The notes under the pieces: model-generated
What the model was told of the DNA's origin: nothing
Databases searched by the model: none
The model's input: only the letters and a program-made list of their open reading frames with translations
Source: Streptomyces sp. Je 1-332
GTDB lineage: Bacteria > Actinomycetota > Actinomycetes > Streptomycetales > Streptomycetaceae
Direction: 5' to 3'
Assembly: GCF_040730185.1 (NCBI RefSeq)
Contig: NZ_CP160402.1
Span: 1,736,001 to 1,800,000 of the forward strand
DNA: 64,000 nucleotides
Part shown: one piece after another, positions 50,908 to 63,949 of the stretch
Numbering within the stretch: the first letter of the stretch is position 1
How the letters are laid out: every line of letters begins with the position of its first letter
Program-made: the position numbers and the translations under genes

Positions 50908-50951
50908 GGTCACCGCACGGCCCGGCCCAGTTCACTTTCCGTTCACCAAGG
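50908..50951 (+). promoter_or_regulatory. PHO box upstream of phosphate transporter
   Basis: Two adjacent 11-nt direct-repeat units, GTTCACTTTCC (50930-50940) and GTTCACCAAGG (50941-50951), match the Streptomyces PhoP box. A third half-site GGTCACCGCAC (50908-50918) lies exactly 22 bp upstream, in the same helical phase. PhoP control under phosphate limitation is therefore likely for the Pit gene starting at 50999. Confidence 0.8.
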
Positions 50952-50998
50952 TTGCCTACGTTCCACTTGCCACTGACGTCCAACAGAAGCCTGGGTAA

Positions 50999-52273
50999 AT
51001 GGAACACATCACGCTTCTCCTCGGGATCGTGATCGTTACCGCTCTCGTGTTCGACTTCACGAACGGTTTCCACGACACAGCCAACGCGATGGCTACCACC
51101 ATCTCGACTGGCGCTCTCAAGCCCAAGACGGCGGTGGCCATGTCCGCCGTGCTGAATCTCGTCGGCGCTTTCCTCTCCGTCGAAGTCGCCAAGACGATCT
51201 CTGGCGGCATCGTCAACGAGGACGGACTGAAGACAGAGGTGATCTTCGCGGCGCTGGTCGGCGCGATCCTCTGGAATCTGCTGACCTGGCTGGTGGGCCT
51301 GCCCTCCAGTTCCTCCCACGCACTCTTCGGTGGCCTCATCGGCGCCGCGGTCATGTCGATGGGCTGGTCGTCGATCAACGGCGGCACCGTCGTCACCAAG
51401 ATCCTGATCCCGGCCCTGGCCGCGCCCCTCGTGGCGGGTCTCGCCGCGCTGGTGGCCACGCGCCTGACGTACCGGATCGGCCGCAACACCGACACCAAGG
51501 CCACGGCCAAGGGTTACCGCGCCGGACAGATCGCCTCCGCGGGCCTCGTCTCGCTGGCCCACGGCACGAACGACGCGCAGAAGACCATGGGCATCATCAC
51601 GCTCGCCCTGGTCACGGGCGGCGTCCTGAATCCGGGTGCCAACCCCCCGATGTGGGTCATCGTCTCGGCCGGTGTCGCCATCGCGCTCGGCACCTACCTC
51701 GGCGGCTGGCGCATCATCCGCACCATGGGCAAGGGCCTCACCGACCTCCAGCCGCAGCAGGGCTTCGCCGCCCAGACCAGCGCCGCGACGGTCATCCTGG
51801 CCTCCTCGCACATCGGTTTCTCGCTCTCCACCACGCAGTCCTGCTCCGGCGCCGTGATGGGCGCGGGCCTCGGCCGCAAGGGCGGCGTGGTCCGCTGGTC
51901 CACGGCGACCCGCATGTTCGTCGCCTGGGGTCTGACCCTGCCGGCCGCCGGTCTGGTCGGCGCGGGGGCCGAGTTCCTCACCAAGCAGGGCCCCTGGGGC
52001 ATCGCGGCCACCGCCGCGCTCCTCATCGGCGGCTCCGCCGTCATCTGGGTGCTGTCCCGGCGCAACGCCGTCGACCACACGAACGTCGCCGACGACGAGA
52101 TCGGCGGCTCCTCCGCCGCCGAGCCCGTGGGCGTCGTGACCAACGCGATGGCCGCCGTCACACCGCCCCCCACCGGGTCGGCCGTGGCCAGCGCGGACGT
52201 CGACTTCGTCAAGGCCACCATCGCGGCCCCGACCAGCACCGTGGCGGACCCCGCCCGGCCCGCCACGGTGTAA
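50999..52273 (+). CDS. pit: Low-affinity inorganic phosphate transporter
   Basis: 424 residues with about ten membrane helices and the two Pit signature repeats FHDTANAMATTI and AHGTNDAQKTMG. It imports phosphate (usually as a metal-phosphate complex) driven by proton symport. The C-terminal 50 residues are cytoplasmic and variable. A PHO box and a short downstream gene complete the unit. Confidence 0.95.
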   Translation: MEHITLLLGIVIVTALVFDFTNGFHDTANAMATTISTGALKPKTAVAMSAVLNLVGAFLSVEVAKTISGGIVNEDGLKTEVIFAALVGAILWNLLTWLVGLPSSSSHALFGGLIGAAVMSMGWSSINGGTVVTKILIPALAAPLVAGLAALVATRLTYRIGRNTDTKATAKGYRAGQIASAGLVSLAHGTNDAQKTMGIITLALVTGGVLNPGANPPMWVIVSAGVAIALGTYLGGWRIIRTMGKGLTDLQPQQGFAAQTSAATVILASSHIGFSLSTTQSCSGAVMGAGLGRKGGVVRWSTATRMFVAWGLTLPAAGLVGAGAEFLTKQGPWGIAATAALLIGGSAVIWVLSRRNAVDHTNVADDEIGGSSAAEPVGVVTNAMAAVTPPPTGSAVASADVDFVKATIAAPTSTVADPARPATV

Positions 52274-52285
52274 GGAAGAGTCAGC

Positions 52286-52546
52286 ATGGACATCGACTGG
52301 GCAGCTCTCGGCTCCGTCTTCGGAGTCAGCCTCGCGGTGACGGTGGCCCTGGTGGGCCTGTTCACCCTCGGCATCGTCGGCCTCTCCAAGCACGAGGCGG
52401 CCACGTCCGGCGCCTCCAGCGCCGGCGCCTCCGCGGGTGCCTCCACGGCGGGCGGCACCGCCGCCGCGGCCCGCACGGGCGCGTACGTGTGCTTCGCGCT
52501 CTGCGCGGCGGCCGTGGCGTACGGGATCTATCTGATCGTCGCCTGA
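52286..52546 (+). CDS. Small membrane protein downstream of pit
   Basis: 86 residues with two membrane helices (about 10-32 and 68-86) around an Ala/Ser/Gly-rich loop. It starts 12 bp after the pit stop, so it is co-transcribed. No family recognised beyond Pit-associated small proteins of Streptomyces; it may assist the transporter. Confidence 0.7.
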   Translation: MDIDWAALGSVFGVSLAVTVALVGLFTLGIVGLSKHEAATSGASSAGASAGASTAGGTAAAARTGAYVCFALCAAAVAYGIYLIVA

Positions 52547-52556
52547 CGACCGGCCT

Positions 52557-52602
52557 CGAAGGTGGGGTGCGGGACGCTTCTGCGTCCCGCACCCCACCTT
52601 CG
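52557..52602 (+). terminator. Terminator after pit operon
   Basis: A perfect 21-bp stem (52557-52577 with 52582-52602, containing GGTGGGGTGCGGGACGC) with loop TTCT. Confidence 0.9.
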
Positions 52603-52659
52603 TATGTGGGCCTCCGCACACTCTCCCGTCGCAGGTCAACGGCGAGTTGACGGGCCTTC

Positions 52660-52795
52660 GCGGGCCGTGGTGGACTGCCGGAGCCAATACGGCAGCAGGA
52701 GAGGAAGCCGGTGCGAATCCGGCGCGGTCCCGCCACTGTCATCGAGGAGCTGACTCCTCGGAAGCCAGGAACTCTCGCCGCCGATCACGTCGAAC
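52660..52795 (+). promoter_or_regulatory. Cobalamin riboswitch
   Basis: The leader contains the B12-box elements of the cobalamin family: GAGGAAGCCGGTGCGAATCC (52701-52720), GCGGTCCCGCCACTG, then a hairpin GAGGAG/CTCCTC and GAAGCCAGGA (52761-52770). An upstream arm pairs CTGCCG (52675-52680) with CGGCAG (52690-52695). It should shut down the downstream cob operon when adenosylcobalamin is plentiful. Outer boundaries are approximate. Confidence 0.95.
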
Positions 52796-52829
52796 CAGGG
52801 CGCGGACACCCTGAGTGAGGACATTCGCC

Positions 52830-52898
52830 ATGCGCGGCCGCCCGTTGCCGGACCAGTTCCCGAGCGTGAGCTCTCTTCTCGGCACGACGACCGGCTGA
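52830..52898 (+). CDS. Candidate 22-codon upstream frame before cobD
   Basis: ATG at 52830 with a good GAGGA about 9 nt upstream opens a 22-codon frame beginning MRGRPLPDQF and ending TGA at 52896-52898, 4 nt before the cobD ATG. cobD itself has no good ribosome site, so the short frame may couple riboswitch output to cobD translation. Whether it is translated is not proven. Confidence 0.4.
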   Translation: MRGRPLPDQFPSVSSLLGTTTG

Positions 52899-52902
52899 AG
52901 CC

Positions 52903-53844
52903 ATGCGTGCCGATCGCGACTTCGCGTACGGCGCCGCCGCCGGCCTCCTCGGTGATCTGTTCCTCGGCGATCCGCGCCGCGGGCATCCGGTCGCCGCGTT
53001 CGGGCGGGCCGCGAGCGCTGTCGAGCGACTGCTCTGGCGTGACCACCGCGGGTGGGGCGCCCTGCACGCCGTGGTGTGCGCCGGAGGCGCGGCCGGCGCC
53101 GCCGTCCTGGCCTCTTCTCTTGTACGTGACTCACGCGCCGCGTCCGTCGCGCTGACCGCCGCTACCACCTGGGCCGTGGTCGGCGGCACCTCGCTGGGGC
53201 GTGAGGCGCGGGCGATCGGCGGGGCGCTCGCCGCCGGGGACATCGAGGTGGCGCGTGAGCGGCTGCCGCATCTGTGCGGCCGCGATCCGCAGGCGCTCGA
53301 CGCCGACGGCATCGCGCGGGCCGTGGTCGAGTCCGTCGCCGAGAACACCTCCGACGCCGTGGTGGGGGCGTTGATGTGGGGGGCCCTTGGCGGGGTGCCC
53401 GGCCTCGTCGCCTTCCGCGCCGTCAACACGCTCGACGCCATGGTCGGGCACAAGTCCGTGAAGTACCGGCGCTACGGGTGGGCTTCCGCGCGCCTCGACG
53501 ACGTACTGGGGTGGCCGGGCGCCCGGCTCACCGCGGTGCTCGCGGCTGCCGCCGGGGACGCGCCGCGTGGCGCGGTGCGGGCCTGGCGGGAGGACGCCGC
53601 CAAGCATCCGAGCCCCAACGCGGGGCCCGTCGAGGCCGCGTTCGCCGGGGCGTTGGGCGTACGGCTCGGGGGGACCCTCTCGTACGCGGGCCGGGTCGAG
53701 CACCGGCCTGTCCTGAACGGGGACGGGCGGGGCGTCGAAGTCACCGACATCGAGCGGGCAGTGAAGCTGTCGCGGCGGGTCGGGCTGCTGGCTCTCGGGG
53801 TCGCCGCAGCCGTGAGCACCATACGGAAAGGCAGGGCCTCATGA
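52903..53844 (+). CDS. cobD: Adenosylcobinamide-phosphate synthase
   Basis: 313 residues with about four to five membrane segments. The N-terminal [14 protein letters not shown] and the inner [15 protein letters not shown] block ([13 protein letters not shown]) match CobD/CbiB. It attaches aminopropanol (phosphate) to adenosylcobyric acid in late cobalamin synthesis. First gene of the seven-gene coupled cob operon. Confidence 0.92.
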   Translation: MRADRDFAYGAAAGLLGDLFLGDPRRGHPVAAFGRAASAVERLLWRDHRGWGALHAVVCAGGAAGAAVLASSLVRDSRAASVALTAATTWAVVGGTSLGREARAIGGALAAGDIEVARERLPHLCGRDPQALDADGIARAVVESVAENTSDAVVGALMWGALGGVPGLVAFRAVNTLDAMVGHKSVKYRRYGWASARLDDVLGWPGARLTAVLAAAAGDAPRGAVRAWREDAAKHPSPNAGPVEAAFAGALGVRLGGTLSYAGRVEHRPVLNGDGRGVEVTDIERAVKLSRRVGLLALGVAAAVSTIRKGRAS

Positions 53845-55345
53845 GTGGTGGGCTGCTCGTCGCAGGAACCACGTCCGACGCGGGCAAGAGCGTCGTCACC
53901 GCCGGGATCTGCCGGTGGCTGGCCCGAAAGGGCGTCTCCGTCGCGCCCTTCAAGGCGCAGAACATGTCCCTCAACTCCTTTGTCACGCGCGAAGGCGCCG
54001 AGATCGGGCGGGCGCAGGCCATGCAGGCGCAGGCCGCCCGGGTCGAGCCGACCGCGCTGATGAACCCCGTGCTGCTCAAGCCCGGCAGCGACCGCAGCAG
54101 CCAGGTCGTGCTCATGGGCAAGCCGGTCGGTGAGATGAGTGCGCGTGGCTACCACGGTGGGCGGCAGGAAGCGTTGTTGTCGACCGTCGTGGGATGCCTC
54201 GAGGAACTTCGGGGCAGCTATGACGCCGTGATCTGCGAAGGTGCGGGCAGTCCCGCCGAGATCAATCTGCGGCGTACGGACATCGTGAACATGGGGATCG
54301 CGCGGGCCGCCCGCTTCCCTGTGGTCGTGGTGGGAGACATCGACCGCGGGGGCGTCTTCGCCTCCTTCTTCGGGACGACGGCGCTGCTGAGTGCCGAGGA
54401 CCAGGAGCTGGTCGCCGGGTATCTCGTCAACAAGTTCCGGGGCGATGTCTCGCTGCTCGAACCGGGGCTCGACATGCTTCATGAGCTGACCGGGCGGCGC
54501 ACGTTCGGTGTGCTGCCCTTCCAGCACGGCCTCGGCATCGACGAGGAGGACGGGCTCCGGGTCTCCCTACGGGGTGCCGTGCGGGAGTCCGTGGTCGCTC
54601 CCCCGGTCGGTGAGGACGTGCTGCGGGTCGCCGTCTGTGCCGTACCGCTGATGTCGAACTTCACGGACGTGGACGCGCTGGCCGCCGAACCCGGCGTCGT
54701 CGTGCGGTTCGTGGACCGGGCCGAGGAACTCGTCGACGCCGATCTCGTGATCGTGCCGGGGACGCGCGGCACCGTCCGCGCCCTGGAGTGGCTGCGCGAG
54801 CGCGGTCTCGCCGACGCCATCGCGCGGCGCGCCGCCGAGGGGCGGCCCGTGCTCGGGATCTGCGGCGGCTTCCAGGTGCTCGGCGAGCACATCGAGGACG
54901 ACGTCGAGTCGCGTGCGGGGGCCGTGGACGGGCTCGGGCTGCTGCCGGTGCGCGTGCGGTTCGCGCGGGAGAAAACCCTCGCGCGGCCGGTCGGCGAGGC
55001 GCTCGGTGAACCCGTCGAGGGGTACGAGATCCATCACGGCGTCGCTCAAGTCCTGGGCGGAGAGCCGTTCTTGGACGGGTGCCGGGTCGGCGAGGTGTGG
55101 GGCACGCACTGGCACGGCTCCCTGGAGTCCGACGCGTTCCGGCGGCGCTTCCTCACCGAGGTCGCCCGCGCCGCCGGGCGCCGCTTCGTGCCCGCGCCCG
55201 ACACCAGCTTCGGCGCGCTCCGCGAGGAGCAGCTCGACCTGCTCGGCGACCTGATCGAAGAACACGCGGACACGGACGCGCTGCTCAGCCTGATCGAGAC
55301 CGGCGCACCCGCCGGTCTCCCCTTCATCGCACCGGGGGCACCCTC

Positions 55346-55349
<4 letters not shown>
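53841..55349 (+). CDS. cobQ: Cobyric acid synthase
   Basis: 502 residues. An N-terminal dethiobiotin-synthetase-like ATPase ([17 protein letters not shown]) and a C-terminal class I glutamine amidotransferase with nucleophile LGICGGFQ and His in GTHWHGSLE. It amidates four carboxyls of adenosylcobyrinate a,c-diamide. The start overlaps the cobD stop (ATGA). Confidence 0.95.
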
Positions 55350-59020
<3,671 letters not shown>

Positions 59021-59078
59021 GGCCCGCCGTTCCCGCACCCTGCCCCTGCCCCTCCCTGGTTCACGCAATGGAGGCCTT

Positions 59079-61136
59079 GTGACCACCCCCTATCCGTTCA
59101 CCGCCCTCGTCGGCCAGGACGACCTGCGGCTCGCCCTGCTTCTCAACGCCGTGTCGCCCGCCGTCGGCGGCGTGCTCGTCCGCGGCGAGAAGGGCACCGC
59201 CAAGTCCACCGCCGTGCGCGCCCTTTCGGCGCTGCTTCCGCAGGTGCCCGTCGTCGCCGGCTGCCGGTTCTCCTGTGACCCGGCCGCTCCCGACCCCGCA
59301 TGCCCGGATGGTCCGCACCACGTCGCCGGGGCGTCGGTGCGGGACGCGCGGATGGTCGAGCTGCCCGTCGGTGCCTCCGAGGACCGGCTCGTCGGGGCGC
59401 TCGACATCGAGCGTGCGCTCGCCGAGGGCGTCAAGGCCTTCGAGCCGGGACTGCTCGCCGACGCCCATCGCGGCATCCTCTACGTCGACGAAGTGAACCT
59501 GTTGCACGACCACTTGGTGGACCTGCTGCTCGACGCCGCCGCCATGGGTGCCTCGTACGTCGAGCGTGAGGGCGTCTCCGTGCGCCATGCCGCGCGGTTC
59601 CTGCTCGTGGGCACCATGAACCCCGAAGAGGGCGAACTGCGCCCGCAGTTGCTCGACCGTTTCGGGCTCACCGTCGAGGTCGCCGCGTCGCGCGAGACCG
59701 ACCAGCGCGTCGAGGTCGTGCGGCGGCGGCTCGCGTACGACGACGACGCGGAAGGGTTCGCCGCACGGTGGGCCGACGAGGAGTCCGCGGTGCGGGCCCG
59801 GATCGTCGCCGCCCGCGCGCTGCTTCCCCAAGTGCGGCTGGGTGACGGTGCGTTGCGGCAGATCGCGGCCACCTGCGCGGCCTTCGAGGTCGACGGGATG
59901 CGGGCCGACATCGTGATGGCGCGTACGGCGACGGCGCTCGCCGCGTGGGCGGGGCGCGAGGACGTGCTCGCCGAGGACGTCCGGCAGGCCGCGCTCCTGG
60001 CTCTTCCGCACCGGCGTCGGCGCAACCCCTTCGACGCGCCGGGGCTCGACGAGGACAAGCTCGACGACACGCTGGAGCAGGCCTCCGACAACGACCAGGG
60101 CGACGACGACCCGGACCCCGACGGCCCCGGCGGTGGCGGAAAGCCCCCGGAGAGCGGGCCCGACACCCCCGACACCCCGGGCTCGCCCGAGTCGCAGGGC
60201 GAGGCGGGCCAGGAGGGCGAGGCAGGCCAAGGGGACGAGGCCGGCCAGCAGGACGAGGCGTCGCCCGCGCAGGCTCCGGCCGCCGGTGGCGGTGAGCAGC
60301 AGCCCGTGCGGGCCGCAGAGCCGTTCCGCACCAAGATGCTGAGCGTGCCCGGCCTCGGTGAGGGTGCCGCAGGGCGGCGCTCACGGGCGCGCACCGAGCA
60401 CGGGCGGACCACCGGCGCCCGGCGGCCCCAAGGAGCCCTCACCAAGCTGCACTTGGCGGCCACCGTGCAGGCCGCGGCCCCGCATCAGCGGGCGCGCGGC
60501 CGCTCGGGGCGCGGGCTCGTCGTACGGCGTGACGATCTGCGGCAGGCGACGCGGGAGGGACGTGAGGGCAACCTCGTGCTCTTCGTCGTGGACGCCTCCG
60601 GGTCCATGGCGGCCCGGCAGCGGATGAGCGCCGTGAAGGGCGCGGTGCTCTCGCTGCTGCTCGACGCCTACCAGCGGCGGGACAAGGTCGGCCTCGTCAC
60701 CTTCCGAGGAGCCGATGCCGAGGTGGCGCTGCCGCCCACGTCCTCCGTGGACGCTGCCGCCGCGCGCCTGGAGTCGCTGCCCACGGGCGGGCGTACGCCT
60801 GTCGCGGCCGGGCTGCTCAGGGCGCACGAGGTGCTGCGGGTGGAGCGGCTGCGCGATCCGGCGCGGCGTCCGCTGGTGGTGGTCGTGACGGACGGGCGGG
60901 CCACGGGTGGCGTGGAGCCGGTGGCCCAGGCGGGGCGCGCGGCGCGGCTCTTCGGGGCCGCGGGGATCGCTTCGGTGGTCGTGGACTGCGAGTCGGGGCC
61001 CGTGCGGCTCGGGCTCGCGGGGCAGCTCGCGGGTGAGCTCGGCGGGACGGCCGTGACGCTCGACGAACTGCGGGCGGAGTCCATCGCCGGGCTCGTCAAG
61101 GACGTACAGGGAACTCGAACGAGGAGCGTGGCCTGA
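59079..61136 (+). CDS. ChlI/ChlD-like cobaltochelatase ATPase subunit
   Basis: 685 residues. An AAA+ domain (Walker A RGEKGTAKST, DEVNLLHDH, MNPEEGELRPQLLDRFGL) is joined by a long acidic Pro/Gly/Gln-rich linker (about 320-420) to a VWA domain with MIDAS FVVDASGSMAA and TDGRATGG. It fuses the ChlI- and ChlD-type functions that energise CobN. The GTG at 59079 has GGAGG about 4 nt upstream. Confidence 0.9.
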   Translation: MTTPYPFTALVGQDDLRLALLLNAVSPAVGGVLVRGEKGTAKSTAVRALSALLPQVPVVAGCRFSCDPAAPDPACPDGPHHVAGASVRDARMVELPVGASEDRLVGALDIERALAEGVKAFEPGLLADAHRGILYVDEVNLLHDHLVDLLLDAAAMGASYVEREGVSVRHAARFLLVGTMNPEEGELRPQLLDRFGLTVEVAASRETDQRVEVVRRRLAYDDDAEGFAARWADEESAVRARIVAARALLPQVRLGDGALRQIAATCAAFEVDGMRADIVMARTATALAAWAGREDVLAEDVRQAALLALPHRRRRNPFDAPGLDEDKLDDTLEQASDNDQGDDDPDPDGPGGGGKPPESGPDTPDTPGSPESQGEAGQEGEAGQGDEAGQQDEASPAQAPAAGGGEQQPVRAAEPFRTKMLSVPGLGEGAAGRRSRARTEHGRTTGARRPQGALTKLHLAATVQAAAPHQRARGRSGRGLVVRRDDLRQATREGREGNLVLFVVDASGSMAARQRMSAVKGAVLSLLLDAYQRRDKVGLVTFRGADAEVALPPTSSVDAAAARLESLPTGGRTPVAAGLLRAHEVLRVERLRDPARRPLVVVVTDGRATGGVEPVAQAGRAARLFGAAGIASVVVDCESGPVRLGLAGQLAGELGGTAVTLDELRAESIAGLVKDVQGTRTRSVA

Positions 61137-61744
61137 TGCCTCAGGGGCAGCCGAGCGTGGTGCCGGACGACGGGCTCACCACGCGCCAGCGGCGTAACCG
61201 TCCGCTGGTCGTCGTGCACACCGGGATCGGCAAGGGGAAGTCCACCGCCGCTTTCGGTCTGGCGCTGCGGGCCTGGAATCAGGGGTGGCCCATCGGGGTC
61301 TTCCAGTTCGTGAAGTCGGCGAAATGGAAGGTCGGCGAGGAGAACGCCCTCAAGGTGCTCGGGGCATCCGGCGAGGGCGGGTCCGTCGACTGGCACAAGA
61401 TGGGCGAGGGCTGGTCGTGGATCCAGCGCGCGCCCGCCCACGGCGAGCAGAGCAACGAGGAGAAGGCCCGCGAGGGCTGGGAGCAGGTCAAGCGGGACCT
61501 CGCCGCCGAGACGTACCAGCTGTACGTCCTCGACGAGTTCGCCTACCCCATGCACTGGGGGTGGATCGACGTGGACGACGTCATCGAGACGCTCCGGGCG
61601 CGGCCGGGGAACCAGCATGTCGTCATCACGGGGCGCAACGCGCCTGCTGAGCTGGTCGAGTTCGCCGATCTCGTCACCGACATGTCCAAGGTCAAGCATC
61701 CGATGGACGCCGGTCAGAAGGGCCAGAGGGGCATCGAGTGGTAG
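61136..61744 (+). CDS. cobO: Cob(I)yrinic acid a,c-diamide adenosyltransferase
   Basis: 202 residues with a P-loop HTGIGKGKSTAAFG near residue 27 and the CobA/CobO features QFVKSAKWKVGEE and VLDEFAYPMHWGW. It adds the adenosyl group to the corrinoid cobalt. It starts within the last base of the preceding stop (TGATG). Confidence 0.95.
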   Translation: MPQGQPSVVPDDGLTTRQRRNRPLVVVHTGIGKGKSTAAFGLALRAWNQGWPIGVFQFVKSAKWKVGEENALKVLGASGEGGSVDWHKMGEGWSWIQRAPAHGEQSNEEKAREGWEQVKRDLAAETYQLYVLDEFAYPMHWGWIDVDDVIETLRARPGNQHVVITGRNAPAELVEFADLVTDMSKVKHPMDAGQKGQRGIEW

Positions 61745-63171
61745 CTCGGCTCGTCGTCGCGGCGCCGTCGTCCGGAAGCGGGAAGACGACCGTCGCCACG
61801 GGGTTGATGGCCGCGTTCGCCGCGGCCGGGCTCGCCGTGTCCCCGCACAAGGTGGGGCCCGACTACATCGATCCCGGGTATCACGCGCTGGCCACGGGGC
61901 GGCCTGGCCGCAACCTGGACGCGTATATGTGCGGGCCGGAGTTGGTCGCGCCCCTGTTCGCCCATGGGGCGCGGGGGTGCGACCTCGCCGTGGTCGAGGG
62001 TGTCATGGGCCTGTACGACGGGGCCTCCGGGCAGGGTGAACTGGCTTCCACCGCGCAGGTGTCGAAGCTGTTGCGGGCGCCGGTGGTGCTTGTCGTGGAT
62101 GCGTCGTCGCAGTCGCGGTCTGTTGCCGCGCTTGTGCATGGGTTCGCCTCGTGGGATCCGGAGGTGCGGATCGGGGGCGTGATTCTGAACAAGGTGGGGT
62201 CTGCGCGGCATGAGGGGTTGCTGCGGGAGGCTCTTGATGAGTCGGGGGTGCCTGTGCTGGGGGCGTTGGGGCGCGCGCCCCAGGTTCAGGCTCCCTCTCG
62301 GCACTTGGGGCTCGTTCCTGTTGCCGAGCGGCGGGCTGAGGCTTTGGAGTCCGTCGCGGCGTTGGCCTCGCAGGTGCGGGAAGGGTGTGACCTGGAGGCG
62401 ATTCTTGCGCTGGCGCGTAGTGCGCCTGGGTTGTCCGGTGACGCGTGGGATCCGGTTGCTGTGGGGGCCTGCGGCGCTTCTTTCCCCAATCCCACCCCTT
62501 CCCGAAACTGGGGCTCCGCCCCAGACCCCGCTCCTCAAACGCCGGAGAGGCTGAATACTCGTCCCGTGGTCGCCATCGCCGGTGGCCCCGCCTTCTCGTT
62601 CTCCTATGCGGAGCATGCCGAGCTGCTCGCCGCCGCGGGAGCCGACGTCGTCACCTTCGATCCGTTGCGCGACGAGGAACTGCCCCCCGGCACCGCCGGG
62701 TTGGTCATCGGTGGTGGGTTCCCCGAGGTGTACGCGCCCGAGCTCTCCGCCAACGAGCCGCTGCGCAAAGCCGTCGCCGAACTCGCGCTCAGCGGTGCGC
62801 CTGTCGCCGCCGAGTGTGCCGGACTGCTGTACCTGACCCGGGAGTTGGACGGGAAGCCGATGTGCGGGGTGCTTGACGCGCACGCGCGGATGTCCGAGCG
62901 GCTCACGCTCGGCTACCGCGACGCCGTCGCCGTGTCCGACAGCTCGCTCGCGGCGGCCGGGACCCGGATGCGCGGGCACGAGTTCCACCGCACCGTCGTC
63001 GAACCGGGCGCCGGGGCGGTCGCCGCCTGGGGGATGCACGCTCCTGAGCGGCGGCTCGAAGGCTTCGTACAACAAGGTGTGCACGCGAGTTATCTGCACA
63101 CGCATTGGGCCGCCGAACCCGGTATCGCCCGTCGGTTCGTAGAGAGGTGCAGAGGATGGGCAGCAGCATGA
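61738..63171 (+). CDS. cobB: Cobyrinate a,c-diamide synthase with repeat-derived linker
   Basis: 477 residues. The N-terminal amidation domain (SSGSGKTTVATGL) and C-terminal glutaminase domain (VIGGGFPEVY, Cys in VAAECAGLLYL) are joined by an unusual Pro-rich segment, about residues 246-275. That segment is encoded by a copy of a dispersed Streptomyces intergenic repeat. The GTG start overlaps cobO by 7 bp. It amidates the a and c carboxyls of hydrogenobyrinate. Confidence 0.93.
   Translation: MVARLVVAAPSSGSGKTTVATGLMAAFAAAGLAVSPHKVGPDYIDPGYHALATGRPGRNLDAYMCGPELVAPLFAHGARGCDLAVVEGVMGLYDGASGQGELASTAQVSKLLRAPVVLVVDASSQSRSVAALVHGFASWDPEVRIGGVILNKVGSARHEGLLREALDESGVPVLGALGRAPQVQAPSRHLGLVPVAERRAEALESVAALASQVREGCDLEAILALARSAPGLSGDAWDPVAVGACGASFPNPTPSRNWGSAPDPAPQTPERLNTRPVVAIAGGPAFSFSYAEHAELLAAAGADVVTFDPLRDEELPPGTAGLVIGGGFPEVYAPELSANEPLRKAVAELALSGAPVAAECAGLLYLTRELDGKPMCGVLDAHARMSERLTLGYRDAVAVSDSSLAAAGTRMRGHEFHRTVVEPGAGAVAAWGMHAPERRLEGFVQQGVHASYLHTHWAAEPGIARRFVERCRGWAAA
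62478..62558. repeat. Dispersed Streptomyces repeat inside cobB
   Basis: About 80 bp with the pattern CCCCAATCCCACCCCTTCCC, TGGGGC-TCC-GCCCCA (62509-62523), CCCCGCTCCTCAAACGCC, GGAGAGGCTGAA. I recognise this from memory as a repeat common in Streptomyces intergenic regions. Here it is in frame and encodes the CobB linker. Confidence 0.7.
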
Positions 63172-63917
63172 GCAGCAAGCTGGTCGGTGTCGGGGTCGGC
63201 CCCGGAGACCCCGAGCTCGTCACGGTCAAGGGCGTGAACGCCCTGCGCGCCGCCGCTGTCGTCGTCGTGCCCGTCATGGCCGCGCCGGACGGGACGGACG
63301 GCGGGGAGCGTGGCCGGGCCGAATCGACCGTGCTGCACTACGTCCCCGAGGACAAGGTCGTACGCGTCGTGTTCGCGCTCAACGAGCGCAGTGACCGGCA
63401 GCGCCGCGAGGCCGCCTGGGACGCCGCTGGCGAGCGGGTCGCCCAACTGCTGCGCGAGCAGGGTTCCGTGGCCTTCGCGACGATCGGTGACCCCAACGTG
63501 TACTCGACGTTCACCTACCTCGCGCAGACCATCGCGGAGCTCGTGCCCGGCGTCGAGGTGGAGACCGTGCCCGGCATCACCGCCATGCAGGACCTCGCAG
63601 CGCGCAGCGGCGCCGTCCTCACCGAGGGCACCGAGCCGTTGACGCTGGTGCCGGTGACCGCGGGCGCCGCGGTGCTCAAGGACGCGCTCGCCGGGCCCGG
63701 CACGGTCGTCGCGTACAAGTTCGGGCGGCTCGCCCACGAGGTCGCCGCCGCGCTGCGCGAGACCGGGCGCACCGAGGACGCCGTGTGGGGTTCCGCCCTT
63801 GGACTGCCCGAGGAGTCCATCCAGGGCGCCGCCGGTATCGGCGAGGCCCCGCTGCCCTATCTGTCGACGCTCATCGCTCCCGCGCGGCGCGAGGGCGGCC
63901 GGGGCGGGAAACTGTGA
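63156..63917 (+). CDS. cobI: Precorrin-2 C20-methyltransferase
   Basis: 253 residues of the tetrapyrrole methylase fold: GVGVGPGDPELVTVK near the N-terminus, FATIGDPNVYSTF and VPGITAMQDLAA. It methylates C-20 of precorrin-2 early in the pathway. Of two nearby ATGs, 63156 has GAGAGG 8 nt upstream and is preferred; 63168 would overlap the cobB stop as ATGA. Last complete gene of the visible operon. Confidence 0.92.
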   Translation: MGSSMSSKLVGVGVGPGDPELVTVKGVNALRAAAVVVVPVMAAPDGTDGGERGRAESTVLHYVPEDKVVRVVFALNERSDRQRREAAWDAAGERVAQLLREQGSVAFATIGDPNVYSTFTYLAQTIAELVPGVEVETVPGITAMQDLAARSGAVLTEGTEPLTLVPVTAGAAVLKDALAGPGTVVAYKFGRLAHEVAAALRETGRTEDAVWGSALGLPEESIQGAAGIGEAPLPYLSTLIAPARREGGRGGKL

Positions 63918-63949
63918 CCTCCGCGCACGCCTCGGCGCCTGTCGCGGCC

